A DNA stretch of 64,000 nt from Agromyces aurantiacus (GCF_016907355.1 NZ_JAFBBW010000001.1:248001-312000); one strand, 5' to 3'. Counted from the first letter of the stretch, positions 33,166 through 42,639 are shown. Translations and numbers: made by a program. Notes: generated by a model from the letters alone, not told the origin.

Positions 33166-34650
33166 ATGAGTGCAGCGGATGCCGCGGCCGGCACGCCGCG
33201 CGGAGCCGCGGCCTCGAGGGCCGCCGCCGTGCCGAAGAGCATGTGGATCTCGTGGATCGCCCTGGCGCTCATGACCACGAGTTCGGTCGCGAGCCTCCGG
33301 CCGGCACCGACCATGGCCGTCTACGGCCTCGCCTGCATCTTCCTGTACCTCGTGCCGGCCATCGTGTTCCTCCTGCCGACCTCGCTGGTCTCCGCCGAGC
33401 TCGCCTCGGGCTGGAAGGGCGGCGTCTACAACTGGGTCGCCACGGGCATCTCCAAGCCCATGGGGTTCCTCGCCGTCTGGTGCCAGTTCGCGATGACGAT
33501 CTTCTACTACCCGAGCCTGCTGGGGTTCGTGGCGAGCACGCTCGCGTACGTCATCAACCCGAACCTCGCCTCGAGCGGCGTCTGGACGGCCCTGGTCATC
33601 ATGGTCTGCTACTGGTCGGGCGTGTTCCTGACCTCGCGCGGCACCAAGGGGATCGCGGGCCTGGCCAGCGGCGGACTGATCATCGGCACGCTGATCCCGG
33701 GCGCCGTGCTCGTGATCCTCGGCGCGGTGTTCCTCGGACAGGGCAATGAGTCGGCGGCCCCGATGACGGCGGCGAACCTGCTCCCGCAATGGGCGGGATT
33801 GGCGAGCCTCGTGCTCATCGTCAACAACTTCCTGTCGTACAGCGGCATGGAGATGAACGCGGTGCACGTCGGATCGCTCCGCAACCCGGGCAAGGAGTTC
33901 CCGAAGGCGATCTTCCTCGCGATGGGCCTCGTGCTGCTGATCTTCATCCTGCCTGCGCTGGCGATCAGCTGGATCGTCCCGGCGGAGGAGCTCTCGCTCA
34001 CGGCCGGCGTGATGCAGGCCTTCGACGCGGTGTTCGCGGCGTTCAACTGGCAGTGGCTGACGCCGATCTTCGGCATCATGCTCGTCACGGCGTCGCTCGG
34101 CGGCATGCTCACCTGGCTCGCCGGGCCGTCGAAGGGCCTGCTGCTGATCTCGCGCCAGGAGGGGTACCTGCCGCCGTTCCTGCAGAAGCTCAACAAGAAC
34201 GGCGTGCAGCAGAACCTGCTCGTGGTGCAGGGACTGATCACGACCGTCATCGCCCTCGGCTACGCGCTCATCCCGAGCGTCTCGAGCGCGTACTGGATCT
34301 TCTCGGTGATCACGACCCAGGTGTACCTGATCATGTACCTGCTGATGTTCGTCGCCGCGGTCCGACTGCGCCGGACGCATCCCGACCACCCGCGCGGATT
34401 CCGGGCACCCCTGCTCGTGACCCTCTGCGTGGTCGGGTTCCTCGCGTCGCTCGCGGCACTGCTGGTCGGGTTCATCCCGCCGTCGCAGTTCGCCAGCGGC
34501 GACCTGTGGGTCTACCTGCTGATCGTCGGCGGCGGCGCCCTCGGCCTCGGCCTGCTCGTGCCGTTCCTCTTCTACCGGTTCCGGAAGCCGTCGTGGAAGC
34601 AGCCGGATGCCGCCGTCGAGACCGAGACGGAGGAGGTGTCGGGGTCATGA
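33166..34650 (+). CDS. APC-family amino acid permease, GadC-like
   Basis: Membrane transporter of 494 residues with about 12-13 membrane segments. The first (ALMTTSSVASLRPAP), the ELASGWKGGVYNWV block and the middle SGMEMNAVHVGSLRNPGKEFPKA (quoted in parts) are typical of the glutamate:GABA antiporter branch. ATG 33166 has GAGGTGG eight bases upstream. It heads an operon with a small membrane protein and an M20 peptidase through ATGA and GTGA overlaps, so it may import a peptide or amino acid handled by the peptidase. A glutamate decarboxylase gene is in the window (57833-59200), but 23 kb away. Confidence 0.83.
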   Translation: MSAADAAAGTPRGAAASRAAAVPKSMWISWIALALMTTSSVASLRPAPTMAVYGLACIFLYLVPAIVFLLPTSLVSAELASGWKGGVYNWVATGISKPMGFLAVWCQFAMTIFYYPSLLGFVASTLAYVINPNLASSGVWTALVIMVCYWSGVFLTSRGTKGIAGLASGGLIIGTLIPGAVLVILGAVFLGQGNESAAPMTAANLLPQWAGLASLVLIVNNFLSYSGMEMNAVHVGSLRNPGKEFPKAIFLAMGLVLLIFILPALAISWIVPAEELSLTAGVMQAFDAVFAAFNWQWLTPIFGIMLVTASLGGMLTWLAGPSKGLLLISRQEGYLPPFLQKLNKNGVQQNLLVVQGLITTVIALGYALIPSVSSAYWIFSVITTQVYLIMYLLMFVAAVRLRRTHPDHPRGFRAPLLVTLCVVGFLASLAALLVGFIPPSQFASGDLWVYLLIVGGGALGLGLLVPFLFYRFRKPSWKQPDAAVETETEEVSGS

Positions 34651-35096
34651 GCACCGAACTGGAGCAGCAGCCGAAGCGCGAACGCAGCGTGATCTACATC
34701 GTCACGGTCGTGGTCCTCGTGGTGCTGGCCGTCATCGCCGTGGTGATGTTCCTGTCGGCCCGGCAGGAGGTGAAGGCCCAGGACAAGGCCGAGCAGTTCC
34801 TCGCCTCGCTCGAGGAGCAGGGGATCGACACGTCGCTCACCGCGGAGCAGGTCGCCCGCGTACTCGGCGACGACGGCGGCGGCGTGTGCGCGAACCCGAA
34901 CGACGCGCTCAGCCGTGCCATCCTGTTCGACCGCCTCTCGAACGGGGCCGCGGGGCCCGGCCAGCGGCCGATCCTCGCCGAGGACCGGCTGCTCGAGGGC
35001 GAACTGCTCATCATCCAGACCTACTGTCCCGACGAACTCGAGGACTTCCAGAAGTTCGTCGACGAGCTGAACACGGTGAAGGAGAACGGCTCGTGA
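34647..35096 (+). CDS. small membrane-anchored hypothetical protein
   Basis: 149 residues, no family recognised. One membrane segment (about 16-39) follows a short charged N-terminus; the remaining 110 residues face outside and have two cysteines (in GGVCANPND and QTYCPDELED), possibly a disulfide. It overlaps the permease stop (ATGA) and the peptidase start (GTGA), so it is tightly bound to this operon; it could be an accessory subunit of the permease. Confidence 0.72.
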   Translation: MSTELEQQPKRERSVIYIVTVVVLVVLAVIAVVMFLSARQEVKAQDKAEQFLASLEEQGIDTSLTAEQVARVLGDDGGGVCANPNDALSRAILFDRLSNGAAGPGQRPILAEDRLLEGELLIIQTYCPDELEDFQKFVDELNTVKENGS

Positions 35097-36451
35097 GGGG
35101 CGAGGTCCGCGAGCTCGTCCGCGGCATGATGCCCGACGCGAAGGCCGAGCTCGCGGAGCTCGTCGCAATGCGGTCGGTCGCCGACCCACGGCAGTTTCCC
35201 GCCGAGGAGTGCGAGCGGGCGGCCGAGTGGGTCCGGGATCGGTTCGCGAAGCTCGGGTTCTCGGACGCCCGGCTCGAGGAGACGCCCGACGGCAGCAAGG
35301 CCGTCATCGGGTCTCGTCCGACGTCGCGTCCCGATGCCCCGACCGTCCTGCTGTACGCCCACTACGACGTGCAGCCGCCGCTCGACGAATCCGCGTGGCG
35401 GACTCCCCCGTTCGAGCTGACGGAGGTCGACGGCCGCTGGCACGGGCGCGGCGCCGCCGACTGCAAGGGCAACATCCTCATGCACCTGCTCGCGCTCCGC
35501 GCCCTCGGGGACGACATCCCGGTCGACCTCAAGCTCGTCGTGGAGGGATCGGAGGAGCAGGGCACCGGCGGCCTCGAGCGGTACGTCGAGGCGAACCCCG
35601 AGACGCTGCGCGCCGACGCCATCCTGGTCTGCGACACCGGCAACGCCGCGGTCGGCAAGCCGGCCGCCACCGTGACGCTGCGCGGCATGGCGAACGTCGT
35701 CGTGCGGGTCGAGGCGCTGGCCTCCGAGGTGCACTCGGGCATGTTCGGCGGCCCGGCACCCGACGCGCTCGCCGCGCTCATCGCGATCCTCGCCTCGCTG
35801 CGGGACGCCGAGGGCAGCACGACGATCACCGGCCTCGATCGCTCGCGCACGTGGCGGGGCGCGCCCTACGACGCGGACCAGTTCCGCATCGACGCGGGCG
35901 TGCTCACGGGGGTTTCGCTGCTCGGCGACGGCAGCGTCGCCGACGAGCTCTGGGCGCGTCCGGCGCTGACCGTGCTCGGCATCGACGCGCCGCCGGTGCT
36001 CGGCTCGACGGCCGCCATCGTGCCGCGGGCCGCCGCGCGGCTCAACCTCCGCGTGCCGCCCGGCATGGACGCGCAGGAGGCGCACGACGCGCTCGTGGCC
36101 CACCTCCGGGCGGCCGCGCCGTGGAACGTGCACGTCGAGGTCGAGACCGAGGCCGTGGGCTCCGCGTTCGAGGCATCGACGGACGGCCCGGCCTACCGTG
36201 CGATGGCCGACGCGATGCAGCAGGCGTTCGGCGTCGGGATGACCACGCTCGGCCAGGGCGGGTCCATCCCGCTGTGCAACGTGCTCGCCGACACCTACCC
36301 CGAGGCCGAGATCATCCTCATGGGCGTCGAGGAGCCGCTCGCGCTCATCCACGCGCCCAACGAGAGCGTCGACCCCACCGAGATCGAACGACTCGCGGTG
36401 GCCGAGGCGCTGTTCCTCCACGCCTACGCCGAGGCGCGGCGGCCGGGCTGA
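35093..36451 (+). CDS. M20-family metallopeptidase (dipeptidase-like)
   Basis: Zinc peptidase of 452 residues. Active-site elements are LYAHYDVQPP (His90, Asp92), GRGAADCKGN (bridging Asp123), EGSEE (151-155, catalytic Glu), and a late HAPNESV with the last His. A dimerisation domain is inserted around 200-320. The family cleaves dipeptides and N-acyl amino acids. GTG 35093 overlaps the previous stop and has GGAG eight bases upstream. No signal peptide, so it is cytoplasmic and could process substrates brought in by the permease of the operon. Confidence 0.88.
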   Translation: MRGEVRELVRGMMPDAKAELAELVAMRSVADPRQFPAEECERAAEWVRDRFAKLGFSDARLEETPDGSKAVIGSRPTSRPDAPTVLLYAHYDVQPPLDESAWRTPPFELTEVDGRWHGRGAADCKGNILMHLLALRALGDDIPVDLKLVVEGSEEQGTGGLERYVEANPETLRADAILVCDTGNAAVGKPAATVTLRGMANVVVRVEALASEVHSGMFGGPAPDALAALIAILASLRDAEGSTTITGLDRSRTWRGAPYDADQFRIDAGVLTGVSLLGDGSVADELWARPALTVLGIDAPPVLGSTAAIVPRAAARLNLRVPPGMDAQEAHDALVAHLRAAAPWNVHVEVETEAVGSAFEASTDGPAYRAMADAMQQAFGVGMTTLGQGGSIPLCNVLADTYPEAEIILMGVEEPLALIHAPNESVDPTEIERLAVAEALFLHAYAEARRPG

Positions 36452-36487
36452 CGCCGGTCGCGGGTCGCGAGCGCGTCGAGCAGCCGG

Positions 36488-36682
36488 CTACCCGAGCCTG
36501 CTCAATCCGGCGAACAGCTCGTAGACCATGAAGCCCGGCCAGACGAAGCCCTGGAAGAACGCGCCCACGTACTCCCAGAAGCCGTCGGCGCGGCCCCAGA
36601 ACCACACCCATGATCCGATGATGCCCAGGAAGTAGACGAACCCCCCACCGGCCCAGCCGGCGTTCGATCCCCTGTCGCTCAT
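36488..36682 (-). CDS. small aromatic-rich membrane protein
   Basis: 64 residues, mostly Trp/Phe/Gly: FVYFLGIIGSWVWFWGRADG then AFFQGFVWPGFMVYELF. Two membrane segments are likely. Similar small proteins exist in actinobacteria as far as I recall; no function is known. ATG 36682 has GGAGG upstream and TAGCCT at a leadered spacing. Convergent with the M20 gene. Confidence 0.72.
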   Translation of the reverse strand: MSDRGSNAGWAGGGFVYFLGIIGSWVWFWGRADGFWEYVGAFFQGFVWPGFMVYELFAGLSRLG

Positions 36683-36827
36683 GTCGCACCTCCGACGCCG
36701 AGGCTACGCGGCGGGGCGGCGTGCGCCGAGGGCCGAAGGACCCGGCGACGGCCTGCGGCGACGGCCAGAGTGGAGGAAGCGGCCGTCCCATCCGACAGGC
36801 CGCGCCCGCTTCGAACGAGGAGAACCC

Positions 36828-37610
36828 ATGCCCCGCACCTATGTCGTCACCGGAGCCGCGAGCGGCATCGGCAGGGCCGCATCCGACCTGCTCGCCGAGC
36901 GCGGCCATCGCGTGATCGGCGTCGACCTGCACGATGCCGACGTGATCGCCGACCTCACGACGGCGGACGGCCGCGCCGACCTCGTCGCGAAGGTCTCGCA
37001 GGCGAGCGGCGGCACGATCGACGCCGTGATCGCGAACGCGGGCCTCGCAACCCCGACCGCGAAGACGGTCGCCGTGAACTTCTTCGGCGCGCTCGCGACG
37101 CTCGAGGGGCTGCGCCCGCTGCTCGCCGCCTCCCCGGCGCCGCGTGCCGTGGCGACGGCATCCATGGCGTCGCTGTTCCCACCGGATGACGCACTGCTCG
37201 ACGCCCTGCTCGCGGGCGACGAGCCCCGCGCGATGGCGCGCGCCGCCGAGCTCGAGACGGGCACGCCGGAGGAGGCGAACTCGATCTACGCCACCACCAA
37301 GCGCGCGCTCGCACGGTGGATCCGACGGAACGCCGCCGCGCCCGAGTGGGCCGGGGCCGGCATCCCGCTCAACGCCATCGCCCCGGGCGTCGTCGCCACG
37401 CCCATGACGCAGGACCTCATCGGCACCCAGGAGGCGCGCGACGCGCTGCTCGGCATGGTGCCCATGCCGCTCAACGGCATCTTCGAGCCGCGCGACTGCG
37501 CCTACCTGCTCGCGTGGCTCACGAGCGAGGAGAACGCCCACCTGTGCGGACAGGTCGTCTTCATCGACGGCGGGTCCGACGTGGTGATCCGGGGCGACTC
37601 CACGTTCTGA
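36828..37610 (+). CDS. SDR-family oxidoreductase
   Basis: Short-chain dehydrogenase/reductase of 260 residues. NAD(P)-binding TGAASGIG (8-15) and Asp near 33 suggest NAD(H); NAG is at 70-72. The catalytic Tyr154 and Lys158 are in YATTK, with Ser112/115 nearby. The short sequence between the strand-4 block and the catalytic Tyr, with an inserted helical stretch, resembles 3-alpha-hydroxysteroid dehydrogenase-type SDRs. Substrate unknown. GAGGAG precedes ATG 36828. Convergent with the SulP gene. Confidence 0.85.
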   Translation: MPRTYVVTGAASGIGRAASDLLAERGHRVIGVDLHDADVIADLTTADGRADLVAKVSQASGGTIDAVIANAGLATPTAKTVAVNFFGALATLEGLRPLLAASPAPRAVATASMASLFPPDDALLDALLAGDEPRAMARAAELETGTPEEANSIYATTKRALARWIRRNAAAPEWAGAGIPLNAIAPGVVATPMTQDLIGTQEARDALLGMVPMPLNGIFEPRDCAYLLAWLTSEENAHLCGQVVFIDGGSDVVIRGDSTF

Positions 37611-37641
37611 CCGCCGGGGGCGCGGTGCGTTCGCGGTCGCA

Positions 37642-39393
37642 TCAGCGGCCGCCCGCGCCACCCTCCTCCTCGTCCTCCCACTTCGTGCCCTCGAGGTCGC
37701 CGCGAAGGGTGCCCGTGACGTCGTCGACGGCCGCGCCGACGGTCGGGGCGAAGCGGTCGGGCGTGAACCGATCCGTGAGGCCGTAGTCGCGCAGCACGTC
37801 GATCACCGGATCCTTCATCTCCGCGACGATGAGCCGGATGCCGCGCTTGGCGAGCCAGTCGTCGACGTCGACGAGCTCGTCGGCCGCGGTCGTGTCGATG
37901 TCGGTGATCGGCTCGGCCGCCAGGATCACGGTGTGCACGTCGGGCCCGGCCGCCTCGACGCGCTCGCGCACGAACTCCTCGAAGATGCCGCCGTTGGCGA
38001 AGAACAGCGGCGCGTCGAACCGCAGCACCACGACGCCGGGGATCCGCTCGCCCTCGGGATTGCGCGAGAGGTCGTGATACCCCCGCAGCCCGGTCACGCG
38101 CCCCAGCTCGGCGCGGTACGGCGCCCACGAATGGATCACGAACGCGAGCAGCGACAGGCCGATCGTGACCGCGATGCCCCCGAGCACGCCGAACGCGAAC
38201 ACGCCGACGAAGGCGGCCACCGAGAGCAGCGCATCCACCCGATCCATGCGCACGAGCCGAAGGAACCCCCGCACGTCGATCAGCCGCGACGCGGCCATGA
38301 TCACGACCGCGGCGAGCGTCGCCGAGGGCAGCACCTCGGTCAGCCACGGGGTGAGCAGCATGAACAGGATGATGAGCGCTGCTCCGACGAGGCCCGTGAG
38401 CTGCGACTTCGACCCCGCCTGCTCCGCCACGGGCGTGCGCGACGCCGACGCCGAGATCGGGAACCCGCCGAACAGGCCGCTCGCGATGTTCGACGTGCCG
38501 ATCGCCGCCATCTCGCGGCTGCCGCTCACGGTCTCGCCGCGGCGCGCCGCGAGCGTGCGCGAGAGCACCGCGGAATCGGTGAACGCGACCAGCGCGATGC
38601 CGGCAGCGGGCAGCGCGAGCGCTGCGACATCCGACCACTGCAGGCCGCCGAGCGCCGGGGCGGGCAGCCCCTGCGGGAGCGCACCCACCACGGGCAGCTC
38701 ATCGGAGAGGCCCAGCACGGCCGTGAGCAGCATCGCCAGCACCACCGCGGCGAGCACCCCCGGAACCCTCGACCTGACGATCGTGAGCACGACGATGATC
38801 GCGAGCGAACCGAGCCCGAACGCGAGGGCGAGCGGCTGCACGCCGCCGTCGACGATGCCCTCCCAGATCGCGCCGACCTCGGTGAACGGCGTGGCGGCGT
38901 CGGTCGAGAAGCCCAGCAGCGTGGGCACCTGCGAGATGGTCACGATCAGGGCCACCGCGTTGAGGTAGCCGATCCGGATCGGCTTCGACAGCAGGTCGGT
39001 CACGAAGCCCAGCCGCAGGATGCCGCCGAGCAGGAGGATCGCCCCGACCATGATCGCCAGCAACCCGGCCAGCGCCACCGCACGCCCTTCGTCGCCCCCG
39101 GCCAGCGGCAGGATCGACGCCGCGATGATCGGCGCGAGCGCCGAATCGGGCCCCAGCACGAGGATGCGGCTCGGCCCGAACACCGCGTACGCGATGAGCG
39201 GCACGATGGTCGCGTAGAGGCCCGTCTCGGGCGGCAGGCCCGCCACCTGCGCATAGCCCATGCCCGCGGGGATCAGCAGCGCGGTCACGACGACGCCCGC
39301 ACGCAGGTCGGGCACGAGCCAGTCGCGGCGGTAGCGCCGCGCGGTGTCGACACCCGGCAGCAGTCGCGCCATCCGCTCGCCCGTCGCGCTCAT
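37642..39393 (-). CDS. SulP-family anion permease with STAS domain
   Basis: Anion transporter of 583 residues with about 11-14 membrane segments. Family motifs include IPAGMGYAQVAGLPPETGLY near the N-terminus and the middle block SASASRTPVAEQAGSKSQL. A cytoplasmic STAS domain follows (about 445-560, with VVVLRFDAPLFFANGG and DIDTTAADEL). Members carry sulfate, bicarbonate or dicarboxylates; specificity cannot be read. The start ATG 39393 gives the normal family N-terminus; longer in-frame readings add unrelated sequence. Confidence 0.9.
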   Translation of the reverse strand: MSATGERMARLLPGVDTARRYRRDWLVPDLRAGVVVTALLIPAGMGYAQVAGLPPETGLYATIVPLIAYAVFGPSRILVLGPDSALAPIIAASILPLAGGDEGRAVALAGLLAIMVGAILLLGGILRLGFVTDLLSKPIRIGYLNAVALIVTISQVPTLLGFSTDAATPFTEVGAIWEGIVDGGVQPLALAFGLGSLAIIVVLTIVRSRVPGVLAAVVLAMLLTAVLGLSDELPVVGALPQGLPAPALGGLQWSDVAALALPAAGIALVAFTDSAVLSRTLAARRGETVSGSREMAAIGTSNIASGLFGGFPISASASRTPVAEQAGSKSQLTGLVGAALIILFMLLTPWLTEVLPSATLAAVVIMAASRLIDVRGFLRLVRMDRVDALLSVAAFVGVFAFGVLGGIAVTIGLSLLAFVIHSWAPYRAELGRVTGLRGYHDLSRNPEGERIPGVVVLRFDAPLFFANGGIFEEFVRERVEAAGPDVHTVILAAEPITDIDTTAADELVDVDDWLAKRGIRLIVAEMKDPVIDVLRDYGLTDRFTPDRFAPTVGAAVDDVTGTLRGDLEGTKWEDEEEGGAGGR

Positions 39394-39437
39394 CTCGGCC
39401 CCCAGGCTCCCATCATGGCGGATGCCGCGGGCCCGCG

Positions 39438-40370
39438 TCAGGCGGTCGGAGCGCGCTCCGCCTCGACCTTCCGCCAGATCGGCGGATGCGGCAACCGATG
39501 CTCGCGATAGAGGCGATACGCGAACGGCGCCCACACGATGAGGGCCGCGCCCGCGCCGATCAGCAGGCCCGCGACCGTGTCGGAGAGCCAGTGCGCGCCG
39601 AGGTACATGCGGCTCAGCATCATCAGGACCGTGTACACGGCGCCCGCGACCCACACCCACGTGCGCATGAAGATCAGGCCGAGCGCGGTCGCGATGACCG
39701 CGGCGTTCGAGCTGTGGCCCGACGGGAACGAACCGAAGTCGGGGTGCACGAGGATGTCCTCGGGCCGGACGCGCCCGACGAGCAGCTTCACCAGGCGGGT
39801 CAGTCCGCTGCTCGCGAGCACCGCGACGAGGAAGAACAGGGCCGCCCACGGGCGGCGCCAGACGAGGAGCGCCCCGATCACGAGGGCCGGCACCACGAGG
39901 CCCGACAGGAGGCCGCTGCCGATCCGGTCGAGCACCAGTGCCGGCGCGGTGAGCCAGGGCGCGCGGTTCGCGGCGAGCATGGTCATCAGCGCGGACTCGA
40001 AGTCGAAGGGCTCCCGCGCGCGGTCGTAGACGATCACCACGCCCACGAGTGCGACCGCGACGAGCGCGAAGACGCCCGCGGCCACCCAGGGGCGTCGGCT
40101 GATGCGCACCGGGGCGGGAGCGTGGTGCGCGCGGCCGGTCGCGGGCGGGTCGACGCCAGGGTCGGGGCCGGGGTCGGGGCCGGGGGGCGTGTCCGTTGGC
40201 GGGTGCGCGGTCGACGCGGCGCCGGGGTCGGCTCCGGGGCCGGGGGCCTGGTCGGTGCCTCGCTCCGGATCGAGGTCCTGGTCCGGGTCAGGGCCGCGGT
40301 CGGCGTCGGCTCCGGCGTCGGGGCCGGCCGACGGCCCGGCGCCCGGGCCGATGCCGGCGTCACCGCTCAT
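39438..40370 (-). CDS. PAP2-family phosphatase with low-complexity N-terminus
   Basis: Membrane phosphatase of 310 residues. The phosphatase motifs KLLVGRVRP, FPSGHSSN and SRMYLGAHWLSD are intact, in six membrane segments. Members hydrolyse undecaprenyl pyrophosphate or phosphatidic acid. The first ~85 residues are almost only Gly, Pro, Ala and Asp (GPDAGADADRGPDPD and similar), an odd disordered cytoplasmic extension. Overlaps the second PAP2 gene by 11 bases, so the two are one operon. Confidence 0.88.
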   Translation of the reverse strand: MSGDAGIGPGAGPSAGPDAGADADRGPDPDQDLDPERGTDQAPGPGADPGAASTAHPPTDTPPGPDPGPDPGVDPPATGRAHHAPAPVRISRRPWVAAGVFALVAVALVGVVIVYDRAREPFDFESALMTMLAANRAPWLTAPALVLDRIGSGLLSGLVVPALVIGALLVWRRPWAALFFLVAVLASSGLTRLVKLLVGRVRPEDILVHPDFGSFPSGHSSNAAVIATALGLIFMRTWVWVAGAVYTVLMMLSRMYLGAHWLSDTVAGLLIGAGAALIVWAPFAYRLYREHRLPHPPIWRKVEAERAPTA

Positions 40371-41178
40371 CGCGGCCCCACGCCTCGGGCCGGCGATCGG
40401 ACTCGGCGACCTGCTCCGGCGAGCCGACCCGGACCGTGCGCCAGGTGTCGACGATGATCACGAGGCCGAGCACCACGAGCGAGAGCGTGATCGAGCCGAC
40501 CGCGTCGGTCGGCCAGTGGTAGCCGAGGTAGACGCGGCAGGCGGCGGTCATCAGCACCACGAAGGACGCGGCGACGAACGCCAGGACCGTGATCACCGGG
40601 CGGCGGTGCCGCGAGAAGACGAGGTAGGTGCCGATGAAGAGGAAGTCGGCGACGCCCATCACATGCCCCGACGGGAACGAGGACGTGGGGTCGTAGCCGA
40701 TCATCATCTCCTCGGCCGGGGGCCGGTCGCGCGCGATGATCGGCGCGAGCACCTGCACGATGATGACGCCGAGGATCATGCCGCCCGCGAGCAGGATGGG
40801 CCGCCAGGCGTGCTTGGCGAGCACGCCCCAGGTCACCGTTGTGACGAGGATGATGATGGGCATCGCGATCGGGCCGAACACGATCGAGAGCACGATCATG
40901 ATCGTGGTGAGCCATTCGTCGCGCCCGGATTCGAGCCAGGCCTCGACCGGCTTGTCGATGTAGGACAGGTCGTCGGCCTCGCGGATGGAGTCGAGTACGA
41001 CGAAGAACCCGACCAGGCCCGCGACCATGAGCACGGCGCCCGTGATGTACAGGTTGCGCTTCGCTGCGGCGGAGAGGAAGCGCTCCTCCACCATGAACCG
41101 CTCGTGGAAGCGCTTGAGCCGACCGGGCTTCTCGTCCTTCTCGTCGGCCGTCGTGTCCGCGTCGGTGGAGTCGGTCAC
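40360..41178 (-). CDS. PAP2-family phosphatase
   Basis: Second membrane phosphatase, 272 residues, with IARDRPPAEEM, SSFPSGHVMG and CRVYLGYHWPTD as the three catalytic motifs. The N-terminus is short and charged (DADTTADEKDEKPG), then about six membrane segments. GTG 41178 is chosen for the GGAGGAG just upstream and because translation from farther upstream would run through the repeat array. It is the first gene of a two-gene operon of related phosphatases, which may differ in substrate. Confidence 0.87.
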   Translation of the reverse strand: MTDSTDADTTADEKDEKPGRLKRFHERFMVEERFLSAAAKRNLYITGAVLMVAGLVGFFVVLDSIREADDLSYIDKPVEAWLESGRDEWLTTIMIVLSIVFGPIAMPIIILVTTVTWGVLAKHAWRPILLAGGMILGVIIVQVLAPIIARDRPPAEEMMIGYDPTSSFPSGHVMGVADFLFIGTYLVFSRHRRPVITVLAFVAASFVVLMTAACRVYLGYHWPTDAVGSITLSLVVLGLVIIVDTWRTVRVGSPEQVAESDRRPEAWGRDER

Positions 41179-41308
41179 CGCTGCTCCTCCCGTGTGGTGC
41201 TGGCCCGCTCGGGCGGAGCGGGTTCCCACAGTATGGCGCGCGGAGGCGCCATCCGTCTGCCCATTGACGCGCGCCCTCCCCCGCCTCCTCTTCCTCCTCC
41301 CGGACGCC

Positions 41309-41722
41309 GAATCCCGCCTTTCTGCGGGCGCACCCGCACGAACCCGGGACTCGCGAACCCCGCACCGCGCACCCCACCCCCGAATCCCGCCTTTCCGCGG
41401 GCGCACCCGCCGGAACCCGGGACTCGCGAACCCCGCACCGCGCACCCCACCCCCGAATCCCGCCTTTCCGCGGGCGCACCCGCACGAACCCGGGACTCGC
41501 GAACCCCGCACCGCGCACCCCACCCCCGAATCCCGCCTTTCCGCGGGCGCACCCGCACGAACCCGGGACTCGCGAACCCCCCAACCGCGCACCCCACCCC
41601 CGAATCCCGCCTTTCCGCGGGCGCACCCGCACGAACCCGGCACTCGCGCGAATGCGCACGCGCACCGGCCACCGGCTCCCGCATTTCTGCGGGTGCACAC
41701 TCGAAACGGCGGGACTCGGGGA
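41309..41722 (+). repeat. tandem repeat array, 73-base period (left of DUF559-like gene)
   Basis: Five near-identical units start at 41309, 41382, 41455, 41528 and 41602 (period 73, once 74). A sixth divergent copy is near 41674-41722. Each unit has AATCCCGCCTTTC, a GCGGG...CCCGC hairpin, then GGGACTCGCGAA; the stretch between cores is repeated too. The same core family recurs, in the same orientation, on the other side of the gene. Confidence 0.93.
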
Positions 41723-41748
41723 GTGTCAGGACGGGTCGTTGGCCGACC

Positions 41749-42639
41749 TCAGGGGCGCCATCCGCCGGACTCGAGCGCCTGCGACACCACGCGGATCACG
41801 TCGTCGTCCGCCATGCCCTTGCGGATCCGCACCACGATCCATCCGGCGACGGCAAGCGCGTTCAGGCGATCGACGTCGCGATGGAACACCTCGGGGTCGA
41901 GACGGTGCTGCTCACCGTCGTACTCGACGACGACGCGGTACGCGGCGTACACGAGGTCGCCGTGCGTGATGACGCCGCCGGCGAGCGTGATCGGCGCGTT
42001 GAGCTCGGGCTCGGGCAAGGCGGCGCGGACGAGCAGCTCGCGCAGCCTCGTCTCCTGCGGCGAGGCCGAGCGCTCGCGGAGGCGGACACCCGCCTCCCGG
42101 ACGTTCCTCGCCCCCCTGCGGGAGCCGAACCGCGCGATCGCGGCGGCGACCTCCTCGGGTGAGCACAGCGGCTCGGGCCAGCCGATCAGCCGCTCCCCCG
42201 CCTCCACGAGCTCATCGACCGTGAGCACGCTCCCCAGCTGGCACCACGTCTCGGCCGGACCCAGGACGCTGAGGCCGCGGTGCCGACGCACGTGCGGCCG
42301 CCGCCGGATGCGGTGGCCGACGACTCCGACGACCTCGGGCTCGCGGCCGGACGAGCTGACGTGGACGCGCCCGTCCCGCTCCAGCCGCGCGGGCAGCGGG
42401 AGGCCCCAGAGCTGCGCGGCCGTGGCGTGACTGAACCAGTGCTCGGCCGGCATCCGGGCCGCATAGGCGTTGCATCGATCGAGGACTGTCTCGGGCGCGG
42501 AGGTCGCGCGCACGCCGCGGAAGGGGCGCACGAGGTCGGCTGCCCGCAGTCGCGACAGGCTGACTCCCCGAGCGGAGGCCTCGGAGACGTGGAACGGAGC
42601 CAGACGGAAGTCCAAGGGGAGCGGACCGCGACGTGCCAT
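41749..42639 (-). CDS. DUF559/AbiEi-like endonuclease-fold protein
   Basis: 296 residues. The C-terminal third reads ITHGDLVYAAYRVVVEYDGEQHR (quoted in part; Tyr240-His245), a PD-(D/E)XK/Vsr-like pattern of DUF559 proteins, with Asp241 and Glu243 and an upstream Glu as candidate metal ligands. The N-terminal part, with SLSRLRAADLVRPFRGV and HATAAQLWGLPLP, resembles AbiEi-type antitoxin/toxin-associated proteins of actinobacteria. Nuclease activity is inference. Tandem repeats of one family flank it on both sides, which suggests that the gene and repeats travel or function together. No partner nucleotidyltransferase (AbiEii) gene is adjacent. Confidence 0.75.
   Translation of the reverse strand: MARRGPLPLDFRLAPFHVSEASARGVSLSRLRAADLVRPFRGVRATSAPETVLDRCNAYAARMPAEHWFSHATAAQLWGLPLPARLERDGRVHVSSSGREPEVVGVVGHRIRRRPHVRRHRGLSVLGPAETWCQLGSVLTVDELVEAGERLIGWPEPLCSPEEVAAAIARFGSRRGARNVREAGVRLRERSASPQETRLRELLVRAALPEPELNAPITLAGGVITHGDLVYAAYRVVVEYDGEQHRLDPEVFHRDVDRLNALAVAGWIVVRIRKGMADDDVIRVVSQALESGGWRP

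Noticed and set aside
41281..41700. Repetitive protein encoded by the repeat array
   Set aside because: Several frames are open only because the repeat period keeps stops out; no start with a ribosome site, and the frames run into neighbouring genes.
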